This document shows, piece by piece, positions 32,707 through 44,962 of a stretch of 64,000 nt of DNA. How positions within the stretch are numbered: the first letter of the stretch is position 1; each line of letters starts with the position of its first letter. The DNA is from Hygrocybe punicea. Its lineage: Eukaryota; Basidiomycota; Agaricomycetes; Agaricales; Hygrophoraceae. The stretch lies in assembly GCA_963556145.1 (NCBI GenBank), contig OY744467.1, positions 1,922,001-1,986,000 of the forward strand. The letters run 5' to 3'. The notes under the pieces were generated by a model. The model had not been told where the DNA came from. It ran no database searches and was given only the letters and a program-made list of their open reading frames with translations. The position numbers and the translations under genes were made by a program.

Positions 32707-34649
32707 TCAGCTTCAACTTGTCTTCCCACCAAGGCGCCTGAATCTCTCGCTCCTGCCTTCGCCGCTCCTTTGCCGTCTCCAGGCACTCCTTGTCCCACTG
32801 TACAGAATACCCGGATGATAGGCAGGATGTCCCTGATGCAGATGAAAGTGGGCGCAGAGATGATCCACTCGACATCGTAAATCTGCTACGTGTCTGCACA
32901 CCCGCATGTGTATTGCCAGGGGCGGGAACTGACTCGAATGACAGCCGATTACTGGACACGGTAGACCCGCTGCGCAGTGTGGGCATGCGGATTGACACGG
33001 GAAGTCCAAGACCGAGAATGCTCTGCTTCTTCCCTACCATCTTCACCTTGCCTGCTGGGTTTGCTGAGCTTAGGGCGCCGGCTTCGAAACTGCTCGTCGA
33101 CATGCGTGCCATTTGCACCTTTGCGGCAACTTCTCCCCCTCAATCTCCTTGTGCTTCTTCAACTTCTTCTCCTTGCCTTCCTTCTTCTGCTTCTTCTGCT
33201 TCCGTCATTCGACCCCATCGCATTACATTTCTTGTGCTTGCATCCTCGGTGCCTTTGAGTTGAGCCCAACTGTCAATGTGTGCTAGAGAGCGCACGGACC
33301 AGATCGCACGCGAGGTGATCGAGCCCAAGCCCGAATTCCCGGCCAAAGCCGCAGGGGGACCGGTGCCACCTGGAACAGCGAGAAACCCACCAGTCATGGG
33401 TGTGCCTGATTGGGAGTTCATCAGAGGTGGGGAAGGATGAACACTGTCTTGTGAGTCTCGTATCGAGAGTCATCCAGTTGATAAAGTGGAGTGGGTACAA
33501 GATCAAGATCAATATCTGTCAATTGTGTGACTTGAATAAGCTTGAATGGTTCCAGGTGCCATTTGCCTGTCCGAGCAAGGCATAATAGAAAACTTCATAG
33601 AGCCAACATCCACCGATAGTACGTCCGCCATGGCTTCCACACCTTTGTTGCTGAAAGCAGCAACCACTCCTCGGCCCTGCCAAGTAGACCCCCCAATGCT
33701 CATGGGAGGAGGGTCTACAAGACTTGCGCCAATGACCCCCCAAACGCTCAAGGGATAAGGGATCGTTGGCACAGGCACATGAAAGGGAAAGGGAGGAGTG
33801 GATCATGATGTAAGAATCGACACGGCGATGAGAAAAGTACCACATTTCCAAATGTGGAACAAGCACAAAAAATAAATACACTCATAGCTCCGCCCATCTG
33901 AGTCGTAGTGGCGGCCCAGGTATTATCGAAGGGAGAATTAGCGGGTGAAGGATCCCGGAATCGAACAAGTTAAAACGCATGTGGGCTTCCAGAGAAATCT
34001 TACTGGGTTTGGGGGCTGTGGAAGAAATGGGAGGATGTCGATATTAATTCCCCAGAGCAGTGGATGCAGGGCAGACGAAAATAACCTACATTTCGCATGT
34101 GTCTCGAGTTCATGTTCCTCCTTTTGTTTCTCCTTCTCTTTCTCCTTGGAATCCTTCCTCCTGCGGCTGATACTCCATCACTTATCCCTGTCCTTCTCAT
34201 TCTCCTGGACCTTGAGCCGGAGTACTGACTGATTCTGGGGAGCGATCGATGGTATATTCGTGACCTTGTCCAGAACACCCCAGTTCATCCCAACTGCTTC
34301 TTCTTCGCCATGACGATATCGCCGATGTCTGGGTCTTGTGTGGAGTCGACGAAGATCTCGAAACCGTCGTGGCCAGAGGACCCATGACCCATGGCATTTG
34401 AGAGATTCCGGGCACAGTTCCGATCCTGGTCCTTGTCCCTGGCGCCTACTATGCCAAGAAGGCTAAGCTTGGACTTTTTTAGGATGAGCAACAGCGTTGG
34501 AGTGGGGTGGAAGGTGCACCAGGAGGTGCTGCTGGCGAGAGATGCAGAGGGGAGCTGACAGGTCGAGGTGACTTGGAGGGGTATAAGGTTGATGGTGTTC
34601 AAGTTCATATCCCGCTCGTCAGCCTGAGCGCTCAGCGCAAAGTCAGACA
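32707..34649 (-). CDS. Unrecognised multi-exon gene in the Plavaka-type element
   Basis: Minus strand, just downstream of the transposase. Several protein-like open blocks suggest a spliced gene: MSDFALSAQADERDMNLN ... DIGDIVMAKKKQLG (from 34,649), a Lys/Glu-rich stretch, PTIPYPLSVWGVIGASLVDP to about 33,540, a Gly/Pro-rich block (about 33,420-33,290), an acidic (AEEAEEGRQGEE) block, and a Ser-rich C-terminal end cut by D2 at 32,706. I recognise no domain. Exon limits are uncertain. It may be cargo or an accessory gene of the transposon; no function is offered. Confidence 0.4.
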
Positions 34650-34670
34650 TAAACACTATAAAAATTAAAA

Positions 34671-37600
34671 TACGGATTCAAACATGTGATGATCGGCATA
34701 TTTGTTGACATAGAATGCTCGAAAACTGTCAAGAGAGCGAGAAAAATGAAAACCAGGTGGTAAAAAACTATTGCCATATACTCCAATGAGATGTGCAGCA
34801 CGGACCACACAGTCAAGGTGAATGACAGTGAGGGGTCCATCAGCATTTGGCGTGGGTTTCACCATCCACATGCCGGTGTCAACATCAGGTCCATCGCCAA
34901 TGTGTGAGAACCAATGGATCAGGGCACAGGGATAGGTAGTACCACGGAAATTGAAAGAAAAAAAACACAATACATGTGCGATGTCGAGACCACGCATGCC
35001 TTCAAGGTCCTGATTTGAGTTCACGAGCACACAGTCATATCGAGATGGGCCCTTTCGCCATGAGGGGGTTGCACGAATACGTTCACGACGCATACCACCA
35101 ATCCCACTGGGATCACTAGGTGCATAATACGTGGCAACAGCCGATAGGTAAACAGCAACCTTCCCATCAAAGGATGGGCAGGCAGTGAGTGGAACTTCAG
35201 AAGACGTTAGAGGGCCATTGAGGTGAAGCTGATCATAGAGAAACCAGCGCATAAGAATGGGAAAATGGGGGACATTGAGTTCGGTGGCTAGCTGTTCCAC
35301 CCAATATCATTTATAGATGGTCCTGGCGAGATCAACCTGTGCAAGGTCGGTTGGCCCAGCAACAGCTCCGTCCTCCTCATCATCATCCTCGTCATCTTGG
35401 TCAACAGAGTTGTGAGTGGTGTCATCGGGATTGTGACCTTGATCCTGCCCTGTGTCACATTAAATAATTTGCCAGCCGAATTGGTGGACGCTGCTTACTG
35501 GCTAGAGAGATGGCAGTGGAAAGACAGGTACCATTGAGCATTCCTCGACTAGTAAAATCAACACGACTTGCTGCGATTTTGTCGAGCCGCTGATTCGTCA
35601 GCAGCATTTGCCCAAGGGCTTCGTAACGACTTGACCGCTGCCACAGTTCCTTGACAGCCTTGATGTGTTTTGATTCTGTAATTGAGGAACACAAGCCATT
35701 TGGCACACCAAACATCCGAATAAGGTGGAGGTAATGAATAAGAGAGAGTTGTTGTGGAAGGGAAAATTCAGTGGGATGAACTCCGGTTGTCTGGAAGATG
35801 ACGCGATGCTTATGGAATCGTTCAACTGCATCCTCCAGCTGTTGAAGGCTTGTTTGGGTGTGAATACTGCGCCGAGCAAGGTAACAGAAATCCAAAAAGG
35901 CACTAAATGTGCAGACCTTGTCCCGAGGTACATGCCCTTCAATTGCTGGAAGGTACACCTGAAGTTTCAGCAAATTAGACTGATAGAAATCAAACTCGTG
36001 GCATACAAACCTTCATCAAGGCTTTAGAGTCATCCCCGGTCCATTGTTTAAAACCTTGACCCTGTGGGAATCACCGTAGACCAGAAAAGGGAGCAACGGC
36101 CGCAATACTGATTCAGTATAATGAGTGAGATGTAAAAACGGTAAAAGAATGGTCAACAGACCGATGATCAATGTCATCTAATATTTCATTAGCTCGTGCT
36201 GGGCCATGGGCCTGAATAAGGTAATCTTCTACCCATGTGACCAAATGATCCTTAAATGTGCCTTTGACGACTTGGTGGAGAAGGTCCGGAGCGATGAGCT
36301 CGTGTATGTCAGCTCGCGGAAAATCATTTGTAAATGGCTGGGCATCAATAGAATGTAAACAATGACTCATAGCGAACAATATCTATGCTACTCACAGTTA
36401 CATCGCCAACAACACCAAACTCGTCCCATAAAACACCTAATTCCAATGTTTTGACCAGTAAATCTGTATGCTCACGGGACCGGCGGCCCCATCAGGCTCG
36501 CTGTCAAGGTCTTGGCGTGGTGCTCTGCACCTAAGGTTTAGAATAAAATAAATCAAAGCCAAGGGGTGACTTACCGTGGACACCAGCCTTGAATGATGCA
36601 AGAAAGGAGAGCCTGTTCAGGATAATTGGCAATATATGGTCCAAGGCCATATATCACGCATCGAAAGTGGCCATCCGGGCACCGAGTAACTTCAGGAGTC
36701 GTCATCCCAGCCTTAAGAGACTGAAGAATTTGGGAAAGGGAGGAATGGAAGAGCTGATGGCGGAATTTGCGGAAATTCACATCATTCAGGTACTTCTTAT
36801 CAGCTACGTCTTTTTCAGCGCAATTTCACCAAAATGTACCAAATATGACTTACACTTCGGAATGGCAAGAAACCCTATTAAAGCAAGAGCATTGCGGTGC
36901 ACACGGCGCACATTATTGTGAACATTTCCAATAGATGCATAAAGAGGGTAATATTCATTGTTTCTGGTGCCAACAGAAACTGTGGTCTTGTCGCTGCCAA
37001 GGATAATGGGCACAAACATGGCACCATGAGTGATGGGATCCTCGGCAATAATATCCTTGAAGACAACATAATCAGATATTAAAAGTGCGGTGAGATAACA
37101 GACTTACCGCTTGTTTCCAGGCCCAGTCGCCTGACATCAAATTTTTTGTATTGCTGTTCGTTATTGGCATCGAATTCACGAAATGGAGCATAATCGATCT
37201 CGCCATTGAAATCAGCATTACCAAGCATGTTGCGTATAACCGTACGAGGGTCCTGGTACCAGGCATCGTATCCACTGTTCATCCATGCAGGAACTTCACC
37301 ATCCGGTAGTTTACCGTTGTAACTCATGGTAAAACTTCGCCAGGGCACATCACCAAGTGGTGTCGAGTCGATGGTATCATATAAATCCCGGTGGTCTCGA
37401 AAGGGTGGTTGGTCATCGTGCTTGAACAATGTCGATGCCCAGAGATCAAGTAGCTGGTCAATATTGCCAGCAGACATCTGCTCGCGGCAGTAGAGAAACT
37501 CGCCAGTTTCAAAACCAACACGGTCAGAGTAGGGGGTCCAGTCGTTTGGATCGGTATGGGGCCGGCGAGGCGGCGGAGGGGTATCTGGTGGTGTGTCATT

Positions 37601-38129
37601 GCCAAGTTCGTCACAAGGCTGCCCTGGATTAATTTCTTAGCCTAACAATCCAGCAATCATGCGGTCACTCACCATATAACAAAGGATGGAAATCTTTCAT
37701 AGCATTCGATAGGTTTGGGGGAGGGTGATTCCCCTCCGAGTCATTGGATGACAGAACGTGATTGTTGTCACCATCACCAATATCGGCACTCGGAGTTGCA
37801 GGGGGGGTACCTCCATTATTATAAACATCAAAATCTTGATCAGGGTCGTCGCCTTCCATTCTATGCTGGGTGTTGACTTCGACATTGTTGTGTCCCTCCG
37901 AGTCTGAACTAGAGACTGAAGATGATGGTGGAACCTGCGGTGGGCGACTCGGAGTAGGTCCAGCGGCTGGCTGGGACTGTTGCTGAGAGTGTCAGGAATG
38001 AACATGATTGGTGAGTCCTGCCTGATTTCGAAACCACTGCTGACAGCCAACAAATATACATGGCAGGCGGTTGGGATTGTGGGATCTCGAAGGCCTTGTC
38101 GTAGTAGTCGTATCACGAGGTTGGGCCAT
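34671..38129 (-). pseudogene. Plavaka transposase, decayed
   Basis: Minus-strand, multi-exon. The N-terminus (ATG 38,129) has a C2H2 finger start (CIFVGCQQWF...LTNH). Blocks I know from Plavaka-type transposases follow: LLDLWASTLFKHDDQPPF, DSTPLGDVPWRSF, DPRTVIRNMLGN, MFVPIILGSDKTTVSV, EYYPLYASIGNVHNNVRR, RADIHELIAPDLLHQVVK, GLCSSITESKHIKAVKE, then ALIHWFSHIGDGPDVDTG and AFYVNKYADHH at the end. Damage: an in-frame TGA in the finger (37,992-37,994), frame changes near 37,130 and 36,480, and a stop near 35,308. It would cut and rejoin the element ends in the nucleus. This copy is unlikely to work. Confidence 0.82.
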
Positions 38130-38318
38130 TAGAAAATGAAAAAGTAAATATGGTAGCGGTCAATGTGAAGCTGAATGAAGGCCTTAGGTTGCCAGTGCCT
38201 GCCAGTGGTGCACAAAAATCGGATGGCGCCATAAAAATTGGCACCTAATTTATGATTAAGTCTGACGAGCAGGAACTGAACTGTCGGAATTCACGAACCT
38301 TCCTTTCTTCCCATCACC

Positions 38319-38870
38319 ATGTCCGAGCAACCTTTGCATCGTATCGCCACTTGCACTTCAAATGCTGATAAGCATCCTGGGGAGCAAGTACCAAAGCGAA
38401 AGTGACGTACCCAGGCGGAGATGCAAGAGTTCAGGAAATCTCAAGAAGAAGCAAAAGAGGCTAAACGAATTGCACAACAAGAAAAATTCGAGCGCATCGC
38501 TACCCTCAAAAATAACATGGTGGAAGAAGATGTAGAGATAAAAAATGCTGCTAGACGAGCCCCTCTACCTCACCATGCTCAGCCTCTTTGTCGTAGAAGC
38601 ACTCATGCTAAAATCACCATCATTCCAGATGCTGAGGATGAGCCCGATGCAAATGAGCCTGAACCGTCCCTACCGGACTGGCTCGAGCCAGAGGGAAGTG
38701 GGGATCCTACTGACATTGAGGACGAAACACCAAAGAAGAAAAAAGTGAAAGTCATGGCAAGGGAGCAAATCAACGCGGCGCGTCAAGCAGTACCCACCAG
38801 GGGGGTGAAAGAAGGGGTAAGAATGAGTTCATCAGCGCTGAACTTGAACGTTTATCTAGTGCCATTTTAG
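38319..38870 (+). pseudogene. Plavaka-element partner gene, 5' part
   Basis: Divergent from the transposase (about 190 bases between starts). It begins MSEQPLHRIATCTSNADKHP, meets an in-frame TGA at 38,403-38,405, then continues with a charged helix (KSQEEAKEAKRIAQQEKFER) and an acidic, proline-rich linker. The KDZ element cuts it at about 38,970; the rest lies at 51,338-53,055. Genes of this layout sit next to Plavaka transposases in many mushroom genomes, as I recall. The function is not known to me. Confidence 0.6.
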
Positions 38871-39039
38871 CCATCTCATGATCTGACTCGTGTTGATGGG
38901 AACTCACTTCACGTCAGAGAAGTACAGAGGGTACGTGTACATGTCAAGTTACATGCTCATGCACAGGGCATTCAGCAAGATATTACCAACTGACTTGGGA
39001 TGCCTGAAAATGAGATTGCCCAACTGACTTGGGGATAGC

Positions 39040-39890
39040 TGAATCAGGCTGAGATATATCCTGGCCCAACTGAACTGGTCCAGGCTGATGTTCCCGAGAT
39101 ATATCCTGGCCCAACTGAGATGGTCCAGGCTGATGTTCTTGGGATATATCCTGGGCCAATTGACATGGTCCAGGCTGATGTTCCCAGGATATATCCTGGC
39201 CCATCTGGGATGGTCGAGGCTGATGTTCTTGGGATATATCCTGGGCCAATTGACATGGTCCAGGCTGATGTTTCCCGGATATATCCTGTGCCAACTGACA
39301 TGGTCCAGGCTGATTTTCTCAGGATATATCCTGGGCCAATTGACATGGTCCAGGCTGATGTTCCCAGGATATATTCTGGGCCAACTGAGATGGTCCAGGC
39401 TGATGTTCTTGGGATATATCCTGGCCCATCTGGGATGGTTGAGGCTGATGTCCCCAGGATATATCCTGGGCCAACTGGGATGGTCCAGGCTGATGTTCCC
39501 AGGATATATCCGGGCCCATCTGAGATGGTCCAGGCTGAGGTTCCCAGGATATATCCTGGCCCAACTGAGATGGTCCAGGCTGATGTTCTTGGGATATATC
39601 CTGGGCCAATTGACATGGTCCAGGCTGATGTTCCCAGGATATATCCTGGGCCAATTGACATGGTCCAGGCTGATGTTCCCAGGATATATCCTGGGCCAAC
39701 TGAGATGGTCCAGGCTGATGTTCTTGGGATATATCCTGGGCCAATTGACATGGTCCAGGCTGATGTTCTTGGGATATATCCTGGCCCATCTGGGATGGTT
39801 GAGGCTGATGTCCCCAGGATATATATCCTGGGCCAACTGGGATGGTCCAGGCTGATGCTGTCATGATATATCCTGGCTCAACTGACATGG
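39040..39890. repeat. Left-arm 45-base tandem array of the KDZ element
   Basis: About 19-20 units of GGATATATCCTGG(G/C)CCAA and TGACATGGTCCAGGCTGATG. The unit length is a multiple of three, so long repetitive frames are open on both strands; they are not genes. Confidence 0.92.
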
Positions 39891-40215
39891 TTTATGCTGA
39901 TGCTGTCATGATGTCTCCTGGCTCATCTTGGATTGTTCAGGATAATGTTCTTAGGTTATGTTTTCATGATATGTCCATAAGACATCTGTTTTGTTGCTAG
40001 AGCTCATAATCATGTGCCACAATAACTTGATTGATTCATTATAGTCAACTCCTGGTAGCTGCAACTACCCATAAAGCCCTGATACATGTCAGCCCTTCTT
40101 GTATTTTTTCTTTTCAGGTCCCTGCTCAGTTTCTTCCTCTGGATCTATGTGACGTTTGGACCGTTGCCTATTGTTGAATTAGTATCATTTTCACAACTTA
40201 TCCCATAATAATGAC

Positions 40216-42813
40216 TTACAATCTGTCAGCAGATGGAATCTGCTCAAATACTGACTTCATCTCAAGCACGATTTTCATCCACCTTTCATGCTCTGCCTGT
40301 CCCCCAATCCGACTTCCCCATTCCTTTAGTCCCACCAAGAACAGAACAAGTCCTCCAAGTCCTCTTCTACACCATGTTTTCTCCAGAACACTATTTGCAG
40401 ATATACCACCCAAGGTACACCGTTGCCACCACTTTTCCATCTGTTTTTCAATTCTATCAAAGTCCATGATATCATCCTGTTTCTTTGATCGACTCAAGCT
40501 CCAGTTCACTAAGGATCGAGGGGGCTTGAATTCCAAAGCAGGTGGTGTGGTGGGACCACCCAAGCGAACCAGGGCCAATTCAGCACCTACCCAAGCCTCA
40601 CAAAGATGACTCCAATCTTGACCCAGCTTGGAGATTGTATTCTCATCAAGACCAATTTCCAGACCCAGACGCTGTATTTCTCTTGGAATACCTGTTGTCT
40701 TGATAATAATTTTTGGAGGAGCTGGTAATTTTTTTAGCCTGTAGTTTTCATGATCAGTTATGCATGAGAGTATATATAAATGTTCAACCTTTCAATATCC
40801 TCTAGCACAACTTCAATAGCCCTCATAATGGAATTGTATCCCACAAGTGTTGTTTGGTGAGTGTAGTCTGGAAAATCACTTGGTATATCATCATCTCGAA
40901 TAAAGTGTGCCTGAGTATATGCCCGCAATGCTAATCCAAGGCCAAGAAGGATCTGCTCAATGGATGAAGTACAATGGGGTTTTCCAGAGGAAGCATCAAT
41001 CCATGGTTGTGTTGCAATCCAAGCAACAAAGCTCTTGCAGCTGTCTGGGTGATCACTATCTGCAAAGAATTCGGCTGGAAGATATTTGTGGGCAAAGTTC
41101 CAGCTTGCCCATGAAGCGGGAACTTCAGCATGGCTTGAACCATGCTTATCCTGTGATAAAATGAGATTTAAAGAGTGATGAGAGGAAAATATAACAAACT
41201 GCATATTTTATCAGTGCCAAGGCATCCTGATATTCCTTTATGGATGATAACATCTTGAGAAATGCTTGATTGCTGTATAAGGTGCCTGCTGGTGATTGTT
41301 TATGAGCTGCTCCTGCAGCTGGGGCACTTTCTACTTCTTCTCCCTCAGTGCTGTCCACCTCAACATACAACCTTTTTGCCTGTTTTACAGGAACTACTTT
41401 TTTCTTTTCCACAGCACGTAACTCTTGTTTCACTTGCAGTGGTCGTTTTCCAGCTGCTTGCCTCATATACCAGAAGTGATATAGCCCATTTGCACATCGA
41501 TTTGTCATGCGTGATGGCTCTTTGATGGTAATGTCATTGTCATGAGGAATGGATGTGGACTTGAAAAAACCCTGGGGATTGGCCTCAATTTCCTTCCAGT
41601 GTACAGTGGAGGATCGAGTGTAAAATGCTGTACACACATTAACAATAAATACACATCAATGGTATTGTGAGGACATACCCATCACTAATTTCACAAAGTT
41701 GCGAAGCACCATCCGCACAACCAAAGGGTCAGCATCGACTGGCTTTTCAGGCAGATATGGATATTTGTCATCATCAAATGTTGTGATGGCCCAAGGTGAA
41801 AGCTTGGAATTGTCTTCCTCATTCTCTACAATGTCATTTGAATTAATCATCACATGTGAAACATGATTGTCAATTACCTTTGCAGAAAGATTGTGCAAAT
41901 TTACACCACTCATCATAGAAATCACTATCCTTCCATTTGGAAAAATGCCTGGAGAATTTAGCCGTAGGATCATTGGTCTCAAATCTTGTTGCATTTCAGT
42001 TGATGTTTAACTTCTTGAAAATGAAAACTTACTTGGATACAGAAGCTTGATCATTCTCATTCACATGTGTGGTTAAGATGACAACATGAACCCCCATTTT
42101 GCGATGGAGATCATTCATGAAGCTCGTTACTGTTCTATGGAGTTGTGTCCTGGCCTCTCTGCTGGAATAGTCAATCACATATTCACTTTCCCACAGTATG
42201 ATTACATACTCCATTTGTTGTTCACGTGGCCAAGCTTCTGTATTCCACTTTCTAGCCTCATCATCACAACGTGCTTGATCCTCCTCTGATAGGCCATTCC
42301 AGACATTCGAGAGTGCAGGCTGATAAGCACTCATATGAGTGTGACTGCCAGCATTAATCAAATTTTGCATTTCTTCCTCCACTTCCCTCTTGAATAAATA
42401 TCCTGCTGCTGTTCTCCGTGTCCATCGTTTACCCCACATATCATTTCCTTTTCCAACACCACTATCCTTCTCAACATGATTTTCCGACTCGTGAGTATCA
42501 CCTCTAGCCTTTTTCTTGTTCTGTTGGGATTGTCGCTCATTCTTAAACCAATTGGCAATTTTCTACTCAAGGTTAATATGTTTAAAGTGAAGAGAAGTAT
42601 AATTAAAATGGTATTAACCTTGTGAAGAATGTCTTTATCATCAGGCAGAACAAGTGGTGTTTTGTTGGCTCCCTTCCTCTCCTTTTGAAGCTGATGCAAC
42701 TCTTTGATGATCTCAGTTCGAATTTTTTTCTTATTTTCATTGTTGGTGGTGGAAACATATTTGTTGTAGTGAGACTTGAGAATTGCCTGGATTTCTTCAG
42801 TAGCCCAAGCCAT
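40216..42813 (-). CDS. KDZ-element accessory gene, divergent from the PHD-like gene
   Basis: Multi-exon, minus strand. Exon 1 (ATG 42,813) codes MAWATEEIQAILKSHYNKY to KDILHK. A short intron leads to KIANWFKNERQSQQNKKK, which looks like the recognition helix of a homeodomain-type helix-turn-helix. Then come WGKRWTRRTAAGYLFKREVE, a helical region (NVWNGLSEEDQARCDDEARK), later exons at about 41,994-41,690, 41,637-41,205, 41,160-40,790, and a last exon ending DRIEKQMEKWWQRC ... SADRL at 40,216. Splice sites are plausible. Without a search I can only suggest a nuclear DNA-binding accessory to transposition. No damage is evident. Confidence 0.6.
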
Positions 42814-43539
42814 TTGTAGTTCAGTATGAGGTAGACTGGAGGATGAGTGAAATAGAAGTGGTAAGGGAAGTTAGGATGAACTCTGGAAGCTAAAACAGAT
42901 TTTCCTTGCAAATTGGAGCAGTAGTAACTCAGAAATCGGAGCAAACTTGAGTTGCTGTGGCAAATTCCCACGTCAACAATCACATGTGCAAATTGCCACG
43001 TCAACAATCACATGTTCAAAATATCACGTGATGGTTCAATTGTATTTAAAAACTCCGAAACCTTCGTTTTCACCCCTTGAGTGCTTTTCTCCCACTCCCA
43101 CTCCCCCGGCAGAGAGAGCCGAATCTCTCTGCTTGATGCCAGGGCACCGAAGTCCTGGTGAGGGTGCAGCCTGTGGTGTGATCTGCACTCCATTTCGTAG
43201 ACCTGGATATGTTACCAGCAGAGAGGGTGGCCTCTCTGCTATTCCCTGGGCATGGGTCCAGGGTAGGTAACTTAAAAGGTTCTCATTTATTTATACATAG
43301 TAGTAGTAACGAGTTATGATAATAAAATCTAAGCTTATTTTCTGTGTGTACTTAGTTTTGCTGGCATGCCTATAGACAGGGCAGCGGCGGTTTCGCGAGT
43401 TCGCGAGTATTTGGGTGGTGGGGTTGGGGCCACCATCACTGGATGAGGCATCATGCCCCCCAACTGTTCTCTGGTCCCTGGAGACCTCGCGGACACAGCG
43501 CCGACGTCCATTGACGTCGCGGTGCATGTACGCGAGGTC

Positions 43540-44745
43540 AGTTGGGATGGGGCGTTGGGCGCCGGACGTGGTGGGGCCGTTGGGCGTTGGGCGTTGGAGT
43601 TGGGCCGTCGTCGTCGTTGCCGGTTTTGATGGGCCGTTGGGCGTTGGCGTTGGGCGTTGGGCGTTGGGCGTTGGGCGTTGGGCGGGGTTGGGCCGTCGTC
43701 GCTGCCGGTTGTGGTGGGGCCGTTGGGCGTTGGGGTTGGGCGTTGGGCGTTGGGCGTTGGGCGTTGGCGTAAGGGCCGTCGTCGTCGTTGCCGGTTGTGG
43801 TGGGGCCGTTGGGCGTTGGGCGTTGGGGTAGGGTCCGTCGTCGTCGTTGCCGGTTGTGGTGGGGTGTTGGGCGTTGGGCGTTGGCGTAGGGGCCGTCGTC
43901 GTCGTTGCCGGTTGTGGTGGGGCCGTTGGGTGTTGGGGTTGGGTCGTCGTCGTCGTTGCCGCATGTGGTGGGCCGTTGGGCGTTGGCGTTGGGCGTTGGG
44001 TGTTGGGGTAAGGGCCGTCGTCGTCGTTGCCGGACGTGGTGGGACCGTTGGGCGTTGGGCGTTGGGGTAGGGGCCGTCGTCGTCGTTGCCGGACGTGGTG
44101 GGACCGTTGGGTGTTGGGGTTGGGCCGTCGTCGTCGTTGCCGCATGTGGTGGGCCGTTGGGCGTTGGCGTTGGGCGTTGGGCGTTGGGGTAAGGGCCGTC
44201 GTCGTCGTTGCCGGACGTGGTGGGACCGTTGGGCGTTGGGGTAGGGGCCGTCGTCGTCGTCGTGGGGCCGTCGTTGCCGGATGTGGGGCGTTGGGCGTTG
44301 TTGGGGTAGGGGCCGTTGAGCGTTTGGGTCGTCGTTGGGCGGATGTGGTGGGGTCATTGGGCGTTGGGGTTGGGTTCGTGAGGGGCCGTTGCGGCCGTCG
44401 TCGTCGTTGCCGGTTGTGGTGGGCGTTGGCGTTGGGCGTTGGGCGTTTGGGTAGGGTCCGTCGTCGTCGTCGAGGGGCCGTCGTTGCCGGATGTGAAGCC
44501 GTTGGGCGTTGGGCGTTGGGCGTTGGGCGTTGTTGGGGTAGGGGCCGTTGGGCGTTTGGGTTGTCGTTGGGCGGATGTGGTGGGGCCGTTGGGCGTCTGG
44601 AGTTAGGCGTTGGGCGTTGCCGTCGTCGTCGTGGGGCCGTTGGGCGTTGGGAGTTGGGGTCGTCGTTCCCGGATGTGGTGTCAGTTGTGGATGGACGTTG
44701 GGCGTCATTGTTGGCAGCTTTGGTGTGCCGCCTCTGTGGGATGTG
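43540..44745. repeat. G-rich minisatellite between two divergent genes
   Basis: Repeats of GGGCGTTGGGCGTTG with longer units that include GCCGTCGTCGTCGTTGCCGG and TGTGGTGGGGCCGTT, for about 1.2 kb. Pro/Thr/Arg- or Gly/Val-rich frames over it are compositional. It occupies the shared promoter interval of the accessory and PHD-like genes. Confidence 0.9.
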
Positions 44746-44962
44746 GAGCCGCAACTTGGTGGAGCCATTGTCGGCGTCGTTGTAGTGGTTGTGACTAGAA
44801 TTTGGCGCAGACCTGTGAGTCAGTCAGACGAAGTCAGTAAGTCAGACGAAGTCAGAGTTTCGGAGTTTGATGTGAGCATTGCTGCCTCATTGCAAGTTTG
44901 CATTGTTCTTGCACTCGAACTTCATTCTCTCTCATTTTTTCAGCCATTCTATTACCACAAAT

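Noticed and set aside
39040..39890. Long repetitive open frames on both strands with 15-residue repeats
   Set aside because: The 45-base unit is a multiple of three, so frames stay open automatically; the inverse array at 50,740 explains it as a terminal repeat.
39040..39890. CRISPR-like regular repeats
   Set aside because: Head-to-tail units without unique spacers, within a eukaryotic transposon end.
43291..44785. Open frames of up to about 490 residues, Pro/Thr/Arg-rich or Gly/Val-rich
   Set aside because: They cover only the G-rich minisatellite and are open in several frames at once.
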